Origin: Moringa oleifera
Taxonomy: Eukaryota > Streptophyta > Magnoliopsida > Brassicales > Moringaceae
Direction of reading: 5' to 3'
Length of the DNA: 64,000 nucleotides
Assembly: GCA_021397835.1 (NCBI GenBank)
Contig: JAJFZO010000799.1
Coordinates: 2,294,001-2,358,000, forward strand
Part shown: positions 1 through 13,291 of the stretch, in pieces
Position numbering within the stretch: the stretch's first letter is position 1
How the letters are laid out: each line of letters starts with the position of its first letter
Notes under the pieces: model-generated
Told to the model about the DNA's origin: nothing
What the model saw: only the letters and a program-made list of their open reading frames with translations
Databases searched by the model: none
Position numbers and translations under genes: made by a program

Positions 1-2747
1 ACTTGGTAGTAGGGAGATCATGTCAGAGGACTATCAAAGTTGTGCGTTTAGTCTGTTAAGTATTGCTGGCATGTCAGGTCGCTATCAGGTGAAATATCTT
101 TCTCTGTCTCTCTCTGGAAGGGAACTAGAATGTTCTTTAGTATTAAAACATTGTCTTGTAAATTAATGTTGGAAATAATTTTGAGGATTTTATTACAATT
201 TCCTCGTTTGGTATTTCTACTACACTTTTATTCTTGAATCTGAAGAATAATTGTTTTTTTGTGGCTTTAATTTCATCAATGTCATCTTAATGTTTCAGGT
301 CACAGTACCTCTTGGATATCATGAGAAGTGTCCTGTTTCAATTTCCTTCCTAGTAAGGCATAGGGGCGATCGATTTTTACTAGATACAGTGCAGACAATG
401 TATGCAACTTTACAAGAGCAGGTTGACATTGTTGTCAAGGGTAAATTATCTACAAAGGCTGTTCCCCAGGAACAATCTGCTGAAATTGCTAAAGAAAAGG
501 TGATCACTCTTTTCTTTGTCTGGTTTATCTTCAGTTATCAGAATTTTGTAAAGGTTTTCATTCTTCTAGAGTTCATTTTGATTACTTCGGATGTGCTTCT
601 TAGTGTTTTATAAGTTTGAGTAACTGACTTTTGGATCTTCTTTATCATTTTTGCTTTGGCTAGTTGGGTTCTCACGGGGTGATTTCCTAAGAAATTTCAT
701 GATTTTTATTTGTCCATCTCCCTTCTTTGTTTTCGTAAGGATTTGGTGGTTGTCGAGACCAACAAGTTAAATTTCTAAATTCTTGCTCAAAATATTAAAC
801 TTGTAGTATGGATGAGCAAGGTCGTTTTCACAAAGATTGGTTAGATTTACTTTTTTGCAAAATAAAATAAAAAAAAGGGGTTTGAGGAGTTAAAAATAGA
901 TCAAATAAGAATAACAGGAAAGGAAAAATTAATATAATAAAGTATCCAGTCAAAGGTATAATTTCAGGTTTGATTTAGGAATTGATCATTGATGCAAAGA
1001 TAAAAATCTTTTAATCTTCACTGAATTAGTTATGGTTGTTGGTACCACCTAACAACCTGTTTTTCCTTACTTCTTTGATACTCTAATTATTTCTCTTATC
1101 AATAAATAACCCTAGATACGATCTTAGGATTTAATTTACCAATAGCATTAAGAATTAGAAAAACTACCAATTCTAGCCAATAAACACATATAGGTTTATT
1201 TAAACTAGATTATTTATATGTAAATATCTGTGACTAGATGATTGTGATTTCATTTGAAATGGGTGTCAATAGTTCCAGAGAGGATCATATAATTGTTATG
1301 ATAATCAATTTGTGGATATATGCAATAGTTCAGAAGATTTGCTTGTGATCCACATTTGGTGTTCATGATGAAACTGATGTTTGTTGGAAAGGCAAGGTTA
1401 CTTGTTTACTGTCAGTAATAGGTTGCCCTTGTTCCGCATTAATACATGGATAACTGAATTGGGCAAATTCTATGCTCCTGCTGAATTCGCAGTCTTTTTT
1501 ATATGTACTTCTATACCTGATCTTTGGATCTTAGGTTAGTCTGGTACAACTTATGAATTATTTTTGAGCCATAAGATTTGTGATTTGAATCCTGAAACAA
1601 ATCAGATTCCAGTTCATTAAAATAAGTGGTAAGTTACAGACAGTGGTCTTTTGTCTTAGAAGTAAGACCTCGGACTAGGATAGCTAATGGACTGGATGGT
1701 TCGACCATTATGTCTCAAGTTAACAATTTAACTAGTAAGAAGGTGTAACATGTCTCATGGATGGCTATGGCTGCAGAAATACCTATAAATGCGGAGAGAT
1801 CTTACTCTAATTGGAACCTGCAACTTAAATGGAAAAGAAATATGTTTTCTTGTGCTCATGTTTATAAGTTGTACAGACCTATGCCTTTCAGCCGTGTTTG
1901 GAGACTATGTATGTGATAAAATTTAATGATGCACATGATAGATTGAAGAACATGTCACAATAATAGGAGAATGCAGGAACTAGATTGCTTTCAGGCAAAG
2001 AATCTATAAGTTGGAGTAGAATCCTTAGAAACTGGAATAGTAAAGCAGTGCTTGCCATAGAACAATGAATGTGTTGCGTGGGAAATGATGCTTAAGTTTC
2101 GAGATCTTTTCTGTCTTCTGAATTTTTTGTCACCTAAATAGTTAACTATGCAGTAAAAATTTCGTGTTTATTTTGATGAATTTTATATTGTCATTTTACT
2201 TCTTCAGAATGTGAAGGCCTATTTACGCAGAGGCACTGCCAGAGAGATGCTGGGCGACTATAAGGAGGCAATTGAAGGTGAGTTACTGGTTTGCATTCAG
2301 TTTTTGTTCTCTTCTATATGTACAAGGTATTTTATATGCATGCGAAAATGAAAACTATTTCCTTGTTCAAGAAAAGGCGCGGAGGGGGGGGGGGCGGGGG
2401 CGCGGGTGGGGGGTGGGGGGAGGGGTGAGAGAGAATCTCTCAGAAGATGCAATGCAATCCACATTCGAAAAATTATTTTCATGTTTATACATATGAAACA
2501 TTCATGCCCAGAGGTTGATTTTGACGGTTTCATTTTGTATGTGATGAGAACAAGAACAAGAACAAGAACAAGAAAACAAGTATTAATATGGGGATCGTGG
2601 AGGTTTCATATCTTAGTCTGTTTTGTTCTAAGGTTATGGGAGTAATGGTGGTTTTACCGTGCAGATTTCAGATATGTTTTGGTGCTGGAGCCAACAAACA
2701 AAAGAGCATCTCTCTCTGCTGAGAGATTAAGGAAGGTGTTTCAGTAA
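1..2747 (+). CDS. OEP64: OEP64/TOC64-type import receptor, 3' end of gene (partial)
   Basis: This is the C-terminal end of an amidase-like outer-envelope receptor of the TOC64/OM64 family, which docks chaperone-bound preproteins at the chloroplast or mitochondrial surface through a TPR domain. Exons seen: 1-88 (enters from outside the window; ends SLLSIAGMSGRYQ), 299-499 (VTVPLGYHEK, DRFLLDTVQTMYATLQEQ), 2208-2277 (NVKAYLRRGTAREMLGDYKEAIE) and 2665-2747 (DFRYVLVLEPTNKRA to stop TAA). Each has AG/GT borders and phases that join. In the family, an exon with the first TPR helices (motifs like GNQAYK and YSNRAAA) lies between the second and third of these. I find nothing like it in 500-2207. Exon 299-499 ends in phase 0 and exon 2208 starts in phase 0, so skipping it keeps the frame. 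The gene may therefore make a TPR-shortened protein, be a pseudogene, or contain an assembly error. Family assignment is firm; functionality is not. Confidence 0.85.
500..2207 (+). other. OEP64 intron, with an old dispersed repeat
   Basis: This 1.7-kb intron replaces the position where the family's first TPR exon is expected. Around 740-1220 it carries a sequence resembling dispersed plant repeats (AT-rich, with a phrase like 'gtcgagaccaacaag' followed by a polypurine tract near 865-880). I see no long open frame and no TPR-like translation on the + strand. Near 1715-1795 is a short segment that recurs at 14187-14275. Confidence 0.5.
2377..2430 (+). repeat. G-rich tract with several G runs in the OEP64 intron
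   Basis: About 50 bases are almost pure G with C, T or A interruptions on the coding strand, starting about 100 bases after the 5' splice site at 2278. At least four runs of four or more G occur close together, so a G-quadruplex in DNA or pre-mRNA is possible. Confidence 0.7.
2546..2574 (+). repeat. AAGAAC hexamer microsatellite
   Basis: About four and a half copies of the hexamer AAGAAC/GAACAA lie in the last intron of the OEP64 gene. Confidence 0.8.
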
Positions 2748-3552
2748 GCGGCTGAAGGATAGGCCTTAACTTTCAAAAATTGTTTACCCTTTTGCAAGAT
2801 AATGGGAGATCCGCATTCTGAGGGTTTCACTTTGATAGTGGATGATCAACAGAAGGAAGAATTCTTTGGCATGCATCTGGCAACCATGTTAGAGTGCTAC
2901 TTGAATGATTGTTGCTGGAATGTGTAAGTATAGCCCAATTTTGTTTATCATAACATTATGCATTCGGGTTGTAGTTCCACCTTTTGAGTTGAGATTTTCA
3001 GAGAATAGCACATTCTTTATCAGACAGCTTTTTCAAGTGGTTTTCTACATATTTGTTTTTCACACCTGTCTCTTGAATGATAAAAATCTTAAGAAAATTT
3101 AATTCTAAGGGCTGAGTGTCTTTTTCTTTTTAGCCTTCCAGAAACCTAGAGAATGTTATAGAGAAGTCCAAACCAAGTTTATGTGGGAAGCAATGCTTGC
3201 CTTATCTATTGGATGCACTTATTTGTTTTGTTCGAAAGTCAGAAAATCTTACAAAATTTCATCTGATAACAGTGTCAGAGACCAAACTAGAAAATAGTAT
3301 GCTGAGGCAAGGTTGAAGATTGAATTGCAGAAGCACAGGATACAGATAACTAAATCGTAATTATGAGTTCTATAACATGTTTCCAACTTCCAAACAGAAT
3401 TCTGAGAGTTCACTCCCACACTACTTACGGTACTACCATTGACTAACTGTCAGACAAGTAATAGACGTGCATGCCATGTAAATGCTTCAAAAACTGATCT
3501 AAATCTGTTTGCTGAACATAATAAGAGACAAAATAACATGATAAAGATCATC
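2748..3552. other. Convergent intergenic region (3' UTRs)
   Basis: The OEP64 gene (+) and the HROB-like gene (-) converge here, so this interval should hold both 3' UTRs. No other coding signal was recognised. A 65-codon open frame at 2905-3102 has no recognisable content. Confidence 0.5.
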
Positions 3553-6500
3553 TCAATCAAATGCCAAAAGCACATCTAACTGTTCATCTGTCCAGTGTGG
3601 CAATGTGCTTCTAGGAAGTACTGGTTGGCTCTGCCTTTTAAGACCATTGCCATTCACATTGTCTTGGGTACAAACCTCCACCAAGTTCATTGAAGCGTTA
3701 CTGCTCTGAACACCGCCCAATTCACTGCTTCTGCCAGTCTCCTTCAATGGGCTAGCTTGCTTAGCCACCAAAATGTCATAGTCATCATCAGTGACACCAC
3801 TGTTTATGATTGTTATATCTTTCATTCCATTTGCTGCATCCTGATTCACCAATGGGGTTTGCTCCCCTACAACTGGGTTCTGGTTTCCTCTGCTTCCATT
3901 GCTCTGGCAGCTACTCCCACATACAGAATTTACAGCTTCTATTTCTTTAACGAAATGCATCCTCTCTTTCAACTTAGCATTTTGTTTGAGACTGTTAATA
4001 ATTCTTTCAGTTCTTCCCTGTGAAAGGAAAAGCGGGTTCTGTTGCACCTGTGCGTGTTTACAGTTTTCTGTCACAATGGAAGCAGATCAGGGGAAAAACA
4101 GGAGTGAAAATTTGAATTTGATGATGTAATTATAACACTGATGAAGGAATTTCATCATTTCTACTGAAAGAGCATAATACCAAAAATCTAAGAGTGTAGA
4201 AGAACGAAACAGAGAGAAACTGTCACCCACCAACAACAGGAGCGTAATGCTTGACTGTTAAGGCTGGATAATTTTGCTTTAATGGAGGTCCACTATCCTT
4301 AGAGATGACCTGAGAATTATGAGCTGCATATCAGTATATACCATAAAGGAATTTGTTCGCATTAAAAATCTCTAATCCCACAAACTTGACTCAAGTTAGA
4401 TATTAGTAGATTCTAGGCATAAAACTAATTGCTATACTAAAATCCAAGCATTTGCATCATATCCTTCTGTCTTTGACTCATTAAGTTCTCTAATGGTAAT
4501 TAAGGTTCTATGGCTAGACTGTGCCGGACTTGTCGAGCTGGGGAAGATAGACTTATGGACAACATAGTGTAAAAACTTCAAGTTTTCACCAACAAAAAGT
4601 TCCTAAGGAGCAAAAAAGTTCACTGCATGGTGCCTTAAGAACCTGAGGAGCAAGGGTTCAATATTTTAACCATATAGAACTCAGTTCAGCAGTAATCAAT
4701 CTTTGCAGTCTTATGAATAGGACTTCAATTCTAAGCATTCTAACAGGTTAAACTTGCAAAATACTAAATTTAAAATCATTAAGAACACCTATAACTTGAT
4801 AGTCCTACAATCATTTCAGATCAGAACATCTAGTCAGCAAGTATGATGACTATGTTCCAGGAGGTTTGAAAAATAAGATTTATCTTGCCTATCTACTTAG
4901 TAAAAACAGGTGAAATATATGCTGAATGCAATTATTCATGGCAAACTTCTGAAATATTAAGATAAATATCTTAAAAGACAGCTGGTATAAATGTAAAAAC
5001 TACTTTCAGGCATGAGGCTCAAACCTTACTTTGGTCTTTTACATGATAGATCACCTATGACAAAAGTATTTACCGATACAATTTCCAAAGCTTGCCAAAC
5101 TTTATCATTTAAAAGTTCAAAGATGAGGTAAGAAAAACTTAACAAAGCACAATGGTAGACACATTCATATCTCTGTGTCAAACTAAACAACATTGACTAC
5201 CACAAATTGCTAAAAACTGCTAGAGTAGAAAATATCCAGGGTTTCCACGTGCATAGAAGGGAGCCAAATTGTAGGCACTCCATTATATTCCTTCAAAAAG
5301 TACAGGTACCGCCAAGTACCAACACATATATATCCAGTACTTTAGACAGAAAAGAAAACATGAAAGAAAATAACAAAAATATTTGAGTGCAGCTAGAAGA
5401 CAGCCCTAAATCAACGAGCAAACCTATATAGAGTGTAATTACCTACTCAGAACTTAGATAATTTTATAACACCTTCACCATGTTTTTGTGTGTTATATTG
5501 AGATACCGAGCAGATCTTGAAGGAGCAAATACTGCAACCTGGAAATTCCACATTCAACCAATCTCCAGGTGCTACTCAAAATATCATAGACAAATCTATG
5601 CACATTGGAATAAAGTCAAACCTGCTGGAGTATTAACACTGCACCAATGCATATGTCCCTTCCATACTCACTGTCAATGAGGACTCTGTGGTGAATGCTA
5701 GCATCAATTGTCCCAGTAGGATCCTGAAAACAAAACATGAGCAAACTTAAAGTCATTCACATTTCATCCACGACGAATATTTAACCTGAAAGCAGATAAG
5801 AAGTGTTTCAAATTTTATTAAAAGCCATACCCTAGTAGTCACTTTACCTTCAGAGTCACCATGAGATCACCCAAACCATTGGGAGGACAAGATTTCACAA
5901 TGGCCACAACCTAATGAAGGTCAATCGACAAAATTATTTATATACGGAACGTAAATTAAGAAGCAATAACCTCTAAACTAGATATGAAAATTCAATTAAA
6001 TCATTTAGTTTAAGAATGTAAAATTATAATGACAGCACCTGATGAACCTTATCCATGTTAAATCCACTGTTGATCACACTCAAGGGCGTTCCAATCGCGA
6101 TACCGTCATCACCCACCATACCTATTACCAAACAGAAAAGCGCAGAAAAAAATTCAGTCTGCAAGAACATGTCATTGCAAAAAAAGAAAGAAAAAAGAAG
6201 AAATCCCGACGAATCTTTCTTTTTGCCCCCTTTTTGAAAAGAAAGAATGAAAACACAAAAGCAACCTTCATTGCGAACAAAATCTACAGCGAAGAGCCAC
6301 GGATTATACGAGAATTCATCATCCTCTCCGAGGTCCTCCACGGCCCTCCTTATATACTCCTGGGTGGGAATCGGCTCTCCGTCCGCACCAAATGAACTAG
6401 CAAAATTTCGAAGTTTGCGGTGCATGGCAGCCTGAATGGCTCCAGCAGGGCCCGGGATGAGGCGAGGAGAAGCGGCGGTTCGAGGAAGCAGGGGGGAAGA

Positions 6501-6641
6501 AGCTTGAGAGCAGCGTAGAGAGCAGCGTTCTAGCGATGGGTTGTCTCGATTGGACGGTTTATTGCGTTTGCAAGGGCGGAGACTGGGTCGATCGGATTCG
6601 TCGAGATCAAGGGCTTCCCATGGCTCTGCTTCTGGTTGCAT
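3553..6641 (-). CDS. HROB-like OB-fold protein (DUF4539 family), complete six-exon gene
   Basis: Plant member of the HROB/C17orf53 family (DUF4539). In animals HROB binds and recruits the MCM8-MCM9 helicase for homologous recombination and crosslink repair; I infer a similar nuclear repair role here. Exons on -: 6641-6266, 6121-6039, 5910-5848, 5723-5622, 4309-4231, 4067-3553, all with GT-AG borders and compatible phases, giving 1218 nt (405 aa). Residues 61-73 read LIPGPAGAIQAAM, the conserved motif before the domain. The OB-fold region spans about residues 140-235: exon 2 GTPLSVINSGFNMDKVHQ, exon 3 VVAIVKSCPPNGLGDLMVTLK, exon 4 DPTGTIDASIHHRVL and GRDICIGAVLILQ. The tail (about 170 aa) is low in recognisable motifs and ends PHWTDEQLDVLLAFD. 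The N-terminus is polar and probably disordered. The start at 6641 is the first ATG of the open frame. A broken copy lies at 14290-15172. The family call rests on the OB-fold motifs, and I am confident of it. Confidence 0.88.
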
Positions 6642-7759
6642 CCCTGTGTGTATTACGGGACCGGGGAGTGACGAAGAAGCGCGGGAGGGACAGATTTATG
6701 TCAAAAGAAATTTGGGTTTTTTAATTTTCATTTTCGAAAACAGTTTTTTAAAATAATAATAATAAATAAATAATTTAATAATAATTTCTTAAAAAAATTA
6801 AACCTCATTTTTTTTACGTTATAAAACTAATTTTTGGGCATAAAATGATATAATATTTTTATATAATTTATTTTTATTTTCATATTATTTAAATTTTTTA
6901 ATTTTTTCATCTCAATTTTTGTTTATAATTGATTTTTTTCGTATCAACTTTTTCATATAATCTCTTTATTAAGAATTTAAAAATAATTTGATTCAATAAG
7001 AGCACATTTATTTTTTAAATTTTTGTTATATAAACAACATCTTACTAATTAGTGATTATTCTAAGTTGTTTTTTAAAAATTTATTACTATTAAATAAATA
7101 TTGATTTAAATTTTTTTAATTTTGTTTTATTTTTATTAAAAATTTTAAAAATATATGTTTGAATTGAAATGTGTATTACTTTTGTTTGAATGGAAAGATA
7201 TTTTTTTTTATTAAAGATGCATCATTTATTTTTTTTGAATGCATATGCTTAGAAAGATACACTTCTTCAAAACTATTTTTGACACTTATAAAAAGTCCAT
7301 CTCATAACTATTTCAATTATTCAAAAATAATTTGTTTTTTATTAAAAAATAAAAACTTATTTTTTGAGAGATAACAATTATAAGTTGGTTTGTTACTCTT
7401 GCAAATTGAAGTGCTACTTTAATAAAAGAAAATCATTGTATCTTAGAAGATATTTACTATCAACCTATTAGCATCAATTGGAGTGATTTTGTCTTAAGGA
7501 TATAAAGTCTACTTTAGTCTCGATCTATAAAAAATATAATTCTAGATGTTGTAAGTTACTATAAACTTATTTGAATTTGTTATTCATTTGATTGCTTGAC
7601 TGAAGTAAATTAAATATTGTTTTAAGTTGTTGTTTGCATGTTATTTTGTACTAAGATAACAATCTTAACATAAAACCCACATTAGATTTACTTTATTTAC
7701 TAATTTTGATCATTATGTTTACTTCAATGATTTTGTTTTGTTGAATACTTCATTCAGTT
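6642..7759. other. HROB upstream region and AT-rich intergenic DNA
   Basis: Bases 6642-6712 are the GC-richer 5' flank of the HROB-like gene and are shared with the duplicate copy (to about 15240). From 6720 onward the sequence becomes extremely AT-rich with no coding signal. No clear TATA box was identified for the HROB-like gene. Confidence 0.5.
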
Positions 7760-8960
7760 AATGGCAATGTCTTTTGATGGTATTATGATGTTGCAAATGG
7801 TTTGCTCATATTAGTCATGGGGAGAAACTAGAAAAGTTCAATAGAATAAACTTCAAGTGGTGGCAATAGAAAATATTGTTTTATTTCACAGCATTCAACC
7901 TGGCTAAAGTCTTGAAAGGAGATGCTCATGTTTTGACATGAGATGGAAATGATAATGATAGACTTATGGTGCTTGCTATGAAAGCTTGGAAGGATTTTGA
8001 CTTTCTATGTAAGAATTATATTCTTAATGGTTTGAAAAATACATTGTATAATCAAAATTGTCAAAGAACTATAGGAATCTTTAGAGGAAAAATACAAGAT
8101 AGAAGATGTCGGCATTAAGAAATTCATTATTGATAAATTTTAAGAGTATAAAATAATAGATTCAAAAACTATCATTAGTCAAGTCCGAGAATTACAGTTG
8201 ATTCTGCATGAGTTGCATGTAGAAAATATGACGGTAAATGAGATGTTCTAAATGAGTTCTATAATTGAAAAACTACCACCATCATGAAAAAGATTTCATG
8301 AATTATTTAAAGTACAAGCGTAAAGAAATGAGACTTAAAGGTTCTGATTATATGTTTGAGGGTAAAGGAAGTTAATTGTATGTCTGAAAAGAAGGTTGAA
8401 AGATAACTAATGGAGTTCAAAGCAAATTTGGTGAAACAAAATACTATAAAAAAGAGAAAACACTTTAATTAAGAACTCATTCTGAACGATGTACAAGATA
8501 TTCGTAAGAACTTGGTTTTTGAATCACAACTAAATAAGAGTGGGTTTAAGTTAGTGTTTGAATCCAACAAATTTATATCGACCGAACATGAAATGTTTGC
8601 GAGCAAAGGGTATCTGACTGATGGGTTATTCAAATGAATGTAATAACTATATTTTGTAATTTTGACAATAATAAAAGTGTTACTAGTTCTTTCTACTTGG
8701 TTAAGTCTTTTAATTTTTAGAATCATAAATTAAGACATGTAAATTATAGTTCTTTATAACAATTAGTAAACTTAGAATTTTTTACTTACATTTCACATTG
8801 ATTCAAATTATGAATGTGAAATATGTGTGAAAGTTAAGTTGGCCAAGACACCATTTCAGAACCTCTAAAATTATAATACTTGAGCTAAATGTAATGATGA
8901 TATTATAAATATTGATTCAATAAAATCCTTTAAGTATGTAATATATATGAAGAAAAATCT
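7760..8960 (+). mobile_element. Ty1/copia gag-pol relic (+ strand)
   Basis: Broken translations on + resemble a copia polyprotein. Around 7810-8460: GEKLEKFNRINFKWWQ, FDFLCKNYILNGL, KKFIIDKF, VISQVRELQLILHELHVENMTVNEM, KEVNCMSEKKVE, as in the copia gag (UBN2-type) domain. Around 8580-8880 is a gag-pre-integrase segment, with NHKLRHVNYSSL and later VKLAKTPFQNL. Stops and frameshifts are frequent, so it is a dead fragment. It ends just before the LTR of the oppositely oriented copia element at 9021, so that element may have inserted into or beside it. Confidence 0.75.
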
Positions 8961-9020
8961 TACCCTTATAACAGGACTACTACTTCATAGACTATATATT
9001 ATTACTTGTTGATAACATGT

Positions 9021-9391
9021 TGTTGGAAATTTGACTAAATAATCTCTAGTTGACGAATTAAATATCAAATCCCTAAAACTTAAAAGCAATAATAATTAGT
9101 ATAAGAAGAAACTAAATAATCACAAGAACACACGATTTATAATGATTTCCTTTTAATTGAGAGTTACATCCACTTTGTAGTTATACAAGAATCTTTTTTA
9201 TTATGAAAATAGATTACAAGGGAGATAGCTTTTTTTTTCTGACCCTTCCTTTATTGTAATAAAGTTTAGGCTCTCTTTCTATATGTTTACATAGGTAGAA
9301 CTCCCTTTTTATATAACAAAATCTAAAACTAACAATATATGTGTAAAAATCTCAAAATGCTCTTATATGTAAATTTGTTTCCATACATACA
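9021..9391 (-). repeat. 3' LTR of the copia element
   Basis: It begins TGTTGGAAATTTGACT and matches the right LTR in long stretches: 'gaattaaatatcaaatc', 'ataacaaaatctaaaactaa', 'tatgtaaatt'. It holds about 70 extra bases (near 9140-9220) absent from the right LTR. The inner boundary (9375-9391) is approximate. Confidence 0.75.
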
Positions 9392-12300
9392 ATGGCCATG
9401 ACTTCTCAATCAGCAATTAAAAAATCGCACTAAAGTTGTATACAACTTTGTTTTCTTGATTGTCATAATCTTAGTCAACATATCAGCTGGATTTAGACTT
9501 TTTTGTATCTTTTTAAGTGATAAGACATCATCTTTCAAAACTGATCTTATGAAGTGATACCTGACTTGTCTATGCTTTATCCTAGCATGACACACAAGAT
9601 TCTTTGCCAAATAAATAATACTTTAACTATTATAATGCAATATACTATTTTTAAACTTGTATCCCAATTTAATTAGAAAAGACAATAACCATATCATCTT
9701 ATTGCTTGTAAGTGCAATATATTCTTCTTTTGTTGCAGAAAGGACAACTATTTTGTGTAAATTTAGATATTCAAGTGATTATAGTACCATCAAACATACC
9801 TAGTGTACTTGTTTTGCTATATATATCACTAATTATATCAACATCAATATAACCATGCAAATTCAAGTTTGATTTTCTAAAATACAAAGGTAAATCTATA
9901 GTACTTTTCAAATACTTGAAAATTCATTTAATTGCTTCTCTAATATTTTTTCATTATTCATGTACTTATTAACAACTCTCACGATATGTGCTATGTCTAG
10001 TCTTGTACATTATGGCATACATTAAACTCCCAATAATAGAAGTATAAGACCCTTGCCCATATATGCAATTCATCATCAATTGAAAGAGATTAATTTTTGC
10101 GTAGTTTAAAGTGTATAGCTAAAGGTGTGCTCATTGGTTTAGCCTTATCCATTCAAAATTTGGCAAGCATTTTTTTGATGTAATATTTTTGGGATAGCTT
10201 GAAAATCTCCCTTTTCTTAGTAATTCTCATCCTAAGGACTTGTTTAGTAGAACTCAAATCCTTCATAGCAAACTTCTCTGAAAGCTTATCTTTTAATTTT
10301 TTTATCTTGTGTAAATTATCTCTAATAATCAACATATTATCAACATATAACAACAATATAATATAAGAGTTATCATACTTTGTGACATAACAATAATATT
10401 CTACTTGGCACCTTAATAAATAATTGTCATCTGTGAAGATGTCAAATTTCTTGTAACACTGTCTACGAGTTTGTTTTAACTCATAGAAACTTTTAACAAG
10501 CCTGCATACCATTTTTTTTCTAACCTTTGATTTTAAATACCTAAGGCTGATGCATGTAAATCTTTCTCAGCCACTAATCCAAACATTAGTTTGATTATAA
10601 TCAACTGAACCAATGGGAAAAAAAATCTTTGTAAAGAAATCTTTCAATATCTTTCTTCTGTTAAAAACCTTTAATTATTAACCTTGCTTTATACCGCTTG
10701 CTAGCATCGTTTTTTTTATTTGGTAAATCCATTTATTTTGCAATGCCTATTTTTCTTATGGTAGTTCTGTCAACTTTCATGTTTGATCACTCATTAGGGA
10801 ATTCATCTAATCTTTTGTGGATAACTCTCACTTGATTGATTCATCAGCCTTTAAAATTTTATCAAAACTCTTTGGTTCACCCCTATTAGTCAATAAGATG
10901 TAGTTCAAGAATGGTGAAAATCCTTGTGGTGGTCTCACAGTCGTAGAAGATTTTTTCACTTCTATCACAAGAGTGAGTAGTTGGATTTACTTCTAAAGCT
11001 ATACTTTCTTGATTTTCCTAAGCAATGTCATCTTCAAATTTTAAGTATTCTACTACAGCTGACTTACTAAAGTATATCTTAAGAGGACTGCTTTAGGCCT
11101 TTTTATCTAAGAATTTATTATTTTTGAACTCTTCTCTAAACTATCTTTGTACAGAACTTACTCATTGAAGATTACATCCCTGCTCCAATGATTTTCCTAT
11201 TTTAGCTATCCTAGAAATGTAACCAAACTCATTGTCATCATATCTAATAAAAAAATTAGTTTTTAATATAAGTTCAAGTTTGTTTCTAGAAGCAGCATCG
11301 ACGAGAACATAAAATAGGCAATCAAATATTCTTAAAAAAAATACATATTTACCTTTTTATCACTCTAAACCTCCTTAGGTATTCTATAATCCTAAAGAAA
11401 TTAAAGGATCCCTATTGAATCAAATAGGCTGCATTGTTAATTACTTTTACCCAAAATACCTTGGGCAGCCTTACGTGAAATTTCATACTCTTTGTATGCT
11501 CATTTAATTTCTTATTTATCATTTCTATAACATCATTCTACTGAAGTATCTCTAAAATAGTTTTCTTCATCTTGATCCCATTATTAGTATAAAACTATTT
11601 AAAATCTTTATTGATATATTTTTCGTCATTATCAGATCTCAAACACTTAACCTTAAAATTAGTTTCATTCTTAACTATAACTTTTTATTTTCTTAAAGTA
11701 TCAAACACATCAGATTTATTCTTAAAAAAAAATAAATTCATACGTTTCTAGTTCAGTCATCAATAAAAATTACATATTGGCTAGATCTTCCAATAGATAT
11801 CATAGTTGAAATTCTCTATACATCTGTATGAACTAACTTTAATTCTTCCTAATTTAACTTCTTTTTTACTTTAGAGAAGCTAGCTCTTTTTTTTCTTTTT
11901 TTTTGCAGTTTTGACATAATTTATGCTTTATGGATTTTAAATCTAGCAAATTACCATTTGTCACCATGACCTTCATTCCCTTTTCACTCATATACCAAGC
12001 TTGCAATGTCATAAATCAGAGTTTATACTAATGTAAACAGCAGTCACTGTATCTTTGCAACTTGAGGCCATGTAAAGAGCTCCAGTTTTTCATCCTTAAC
12101 CAGTAACTATGACATCTTTAGTAACCTTTCAAGCATTATCATTGAAAACCACCTTGTACCTTTCATTATTAAGCTATCTAACAAAAATCAAATTTCTCAT
12201 CAACTTTCATACATGTCTCACAATTTGAATCTCTAAGATATTTTTATTTGGCATCTTTAATTTAACATCATCTGTAACAACGATATCCAAACGTTCTCAA

Positions 12301-13291
12301 TTAGCAAGATAAATCTTTTCATAATTACCAACAACATAATTCTCCATTATTTTGTTATATGCAGTGGTATGAAAAGACGCATCGGAGTCTAAAACTTAAG
12401 ACTTAATAAGACTATTAACAGCTAAATGTCAGGCACTATCCACCTCATCTGTGATAGTATTGATAGTATCATCTTTATTCTTAGCTTTTTTTTAATGATT
12501 GACAATTGTTCATCATATGACCCATTTTTTCACAATTTCTAGCGTCCTAGATTTCTTCCAGATATAGACTTTATTATTTCATTCCTTGATTTAGATTTAT
12601 CTTTATTACAATTAAAATTTTTGTCACTTTTGTTTTCGTTATTGTCAACATTAGGGCATAATTTGAAGCCAATGTTTCACTCAAATCGATTCTCTAAATT
12701 TTCTTTACAAAAATTGAATCGCAAACATCATTTAAGTTTAATTTTTGAACTCTTAATAGAATTACTAATTGCTGTCTTCATGGGCTCTCAACTATTTAAC
12801 AATGATGCCAAAAGTGTTAGGGCATGTACCTTATCATCAAAGTCAATTTCTACAAAAGATAACTGATTGATAACAGTATTAAACTCCTTCAGATGAGTTG
12901 ATAGGATTACCTTCACTCATTTTTAAGTAAAATAACTTCTTCATGAGAAAAATGTTATTATTTACTGTAGGTTTTTCATACATGTCATATAGCACCTTCA
13001 TTAGTCACGTAGTTGTTTTCTCCTTTGCCACATTATGAACAACATTCTTTGACAGTGTTAGCCAAATAACTCTCAACTTATATCTATCAAGGAGATTTCA
13101 ATTGCTTTCTAAAATCTTTGTAGGTTTTTAACCCAAAAGTTTGTTCATGTATCTTTTTTTCACACAAATGATCTTCGATTTGCATTCTCTAGAAGGCATA
13201 ATCTATACCAAAAACCTTGATGATCCCATGTGACGAGTTTTCTTCATCACTCATTGCTTTCAATCTCAAAACTCGAAGCTCTGATACCAAT

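Noticed and set aside
6042..6756. Several + strand frames opposite HROB exon 1
   Set aside because: Shadows of the real - strand exons, which carry the conserved motifs.
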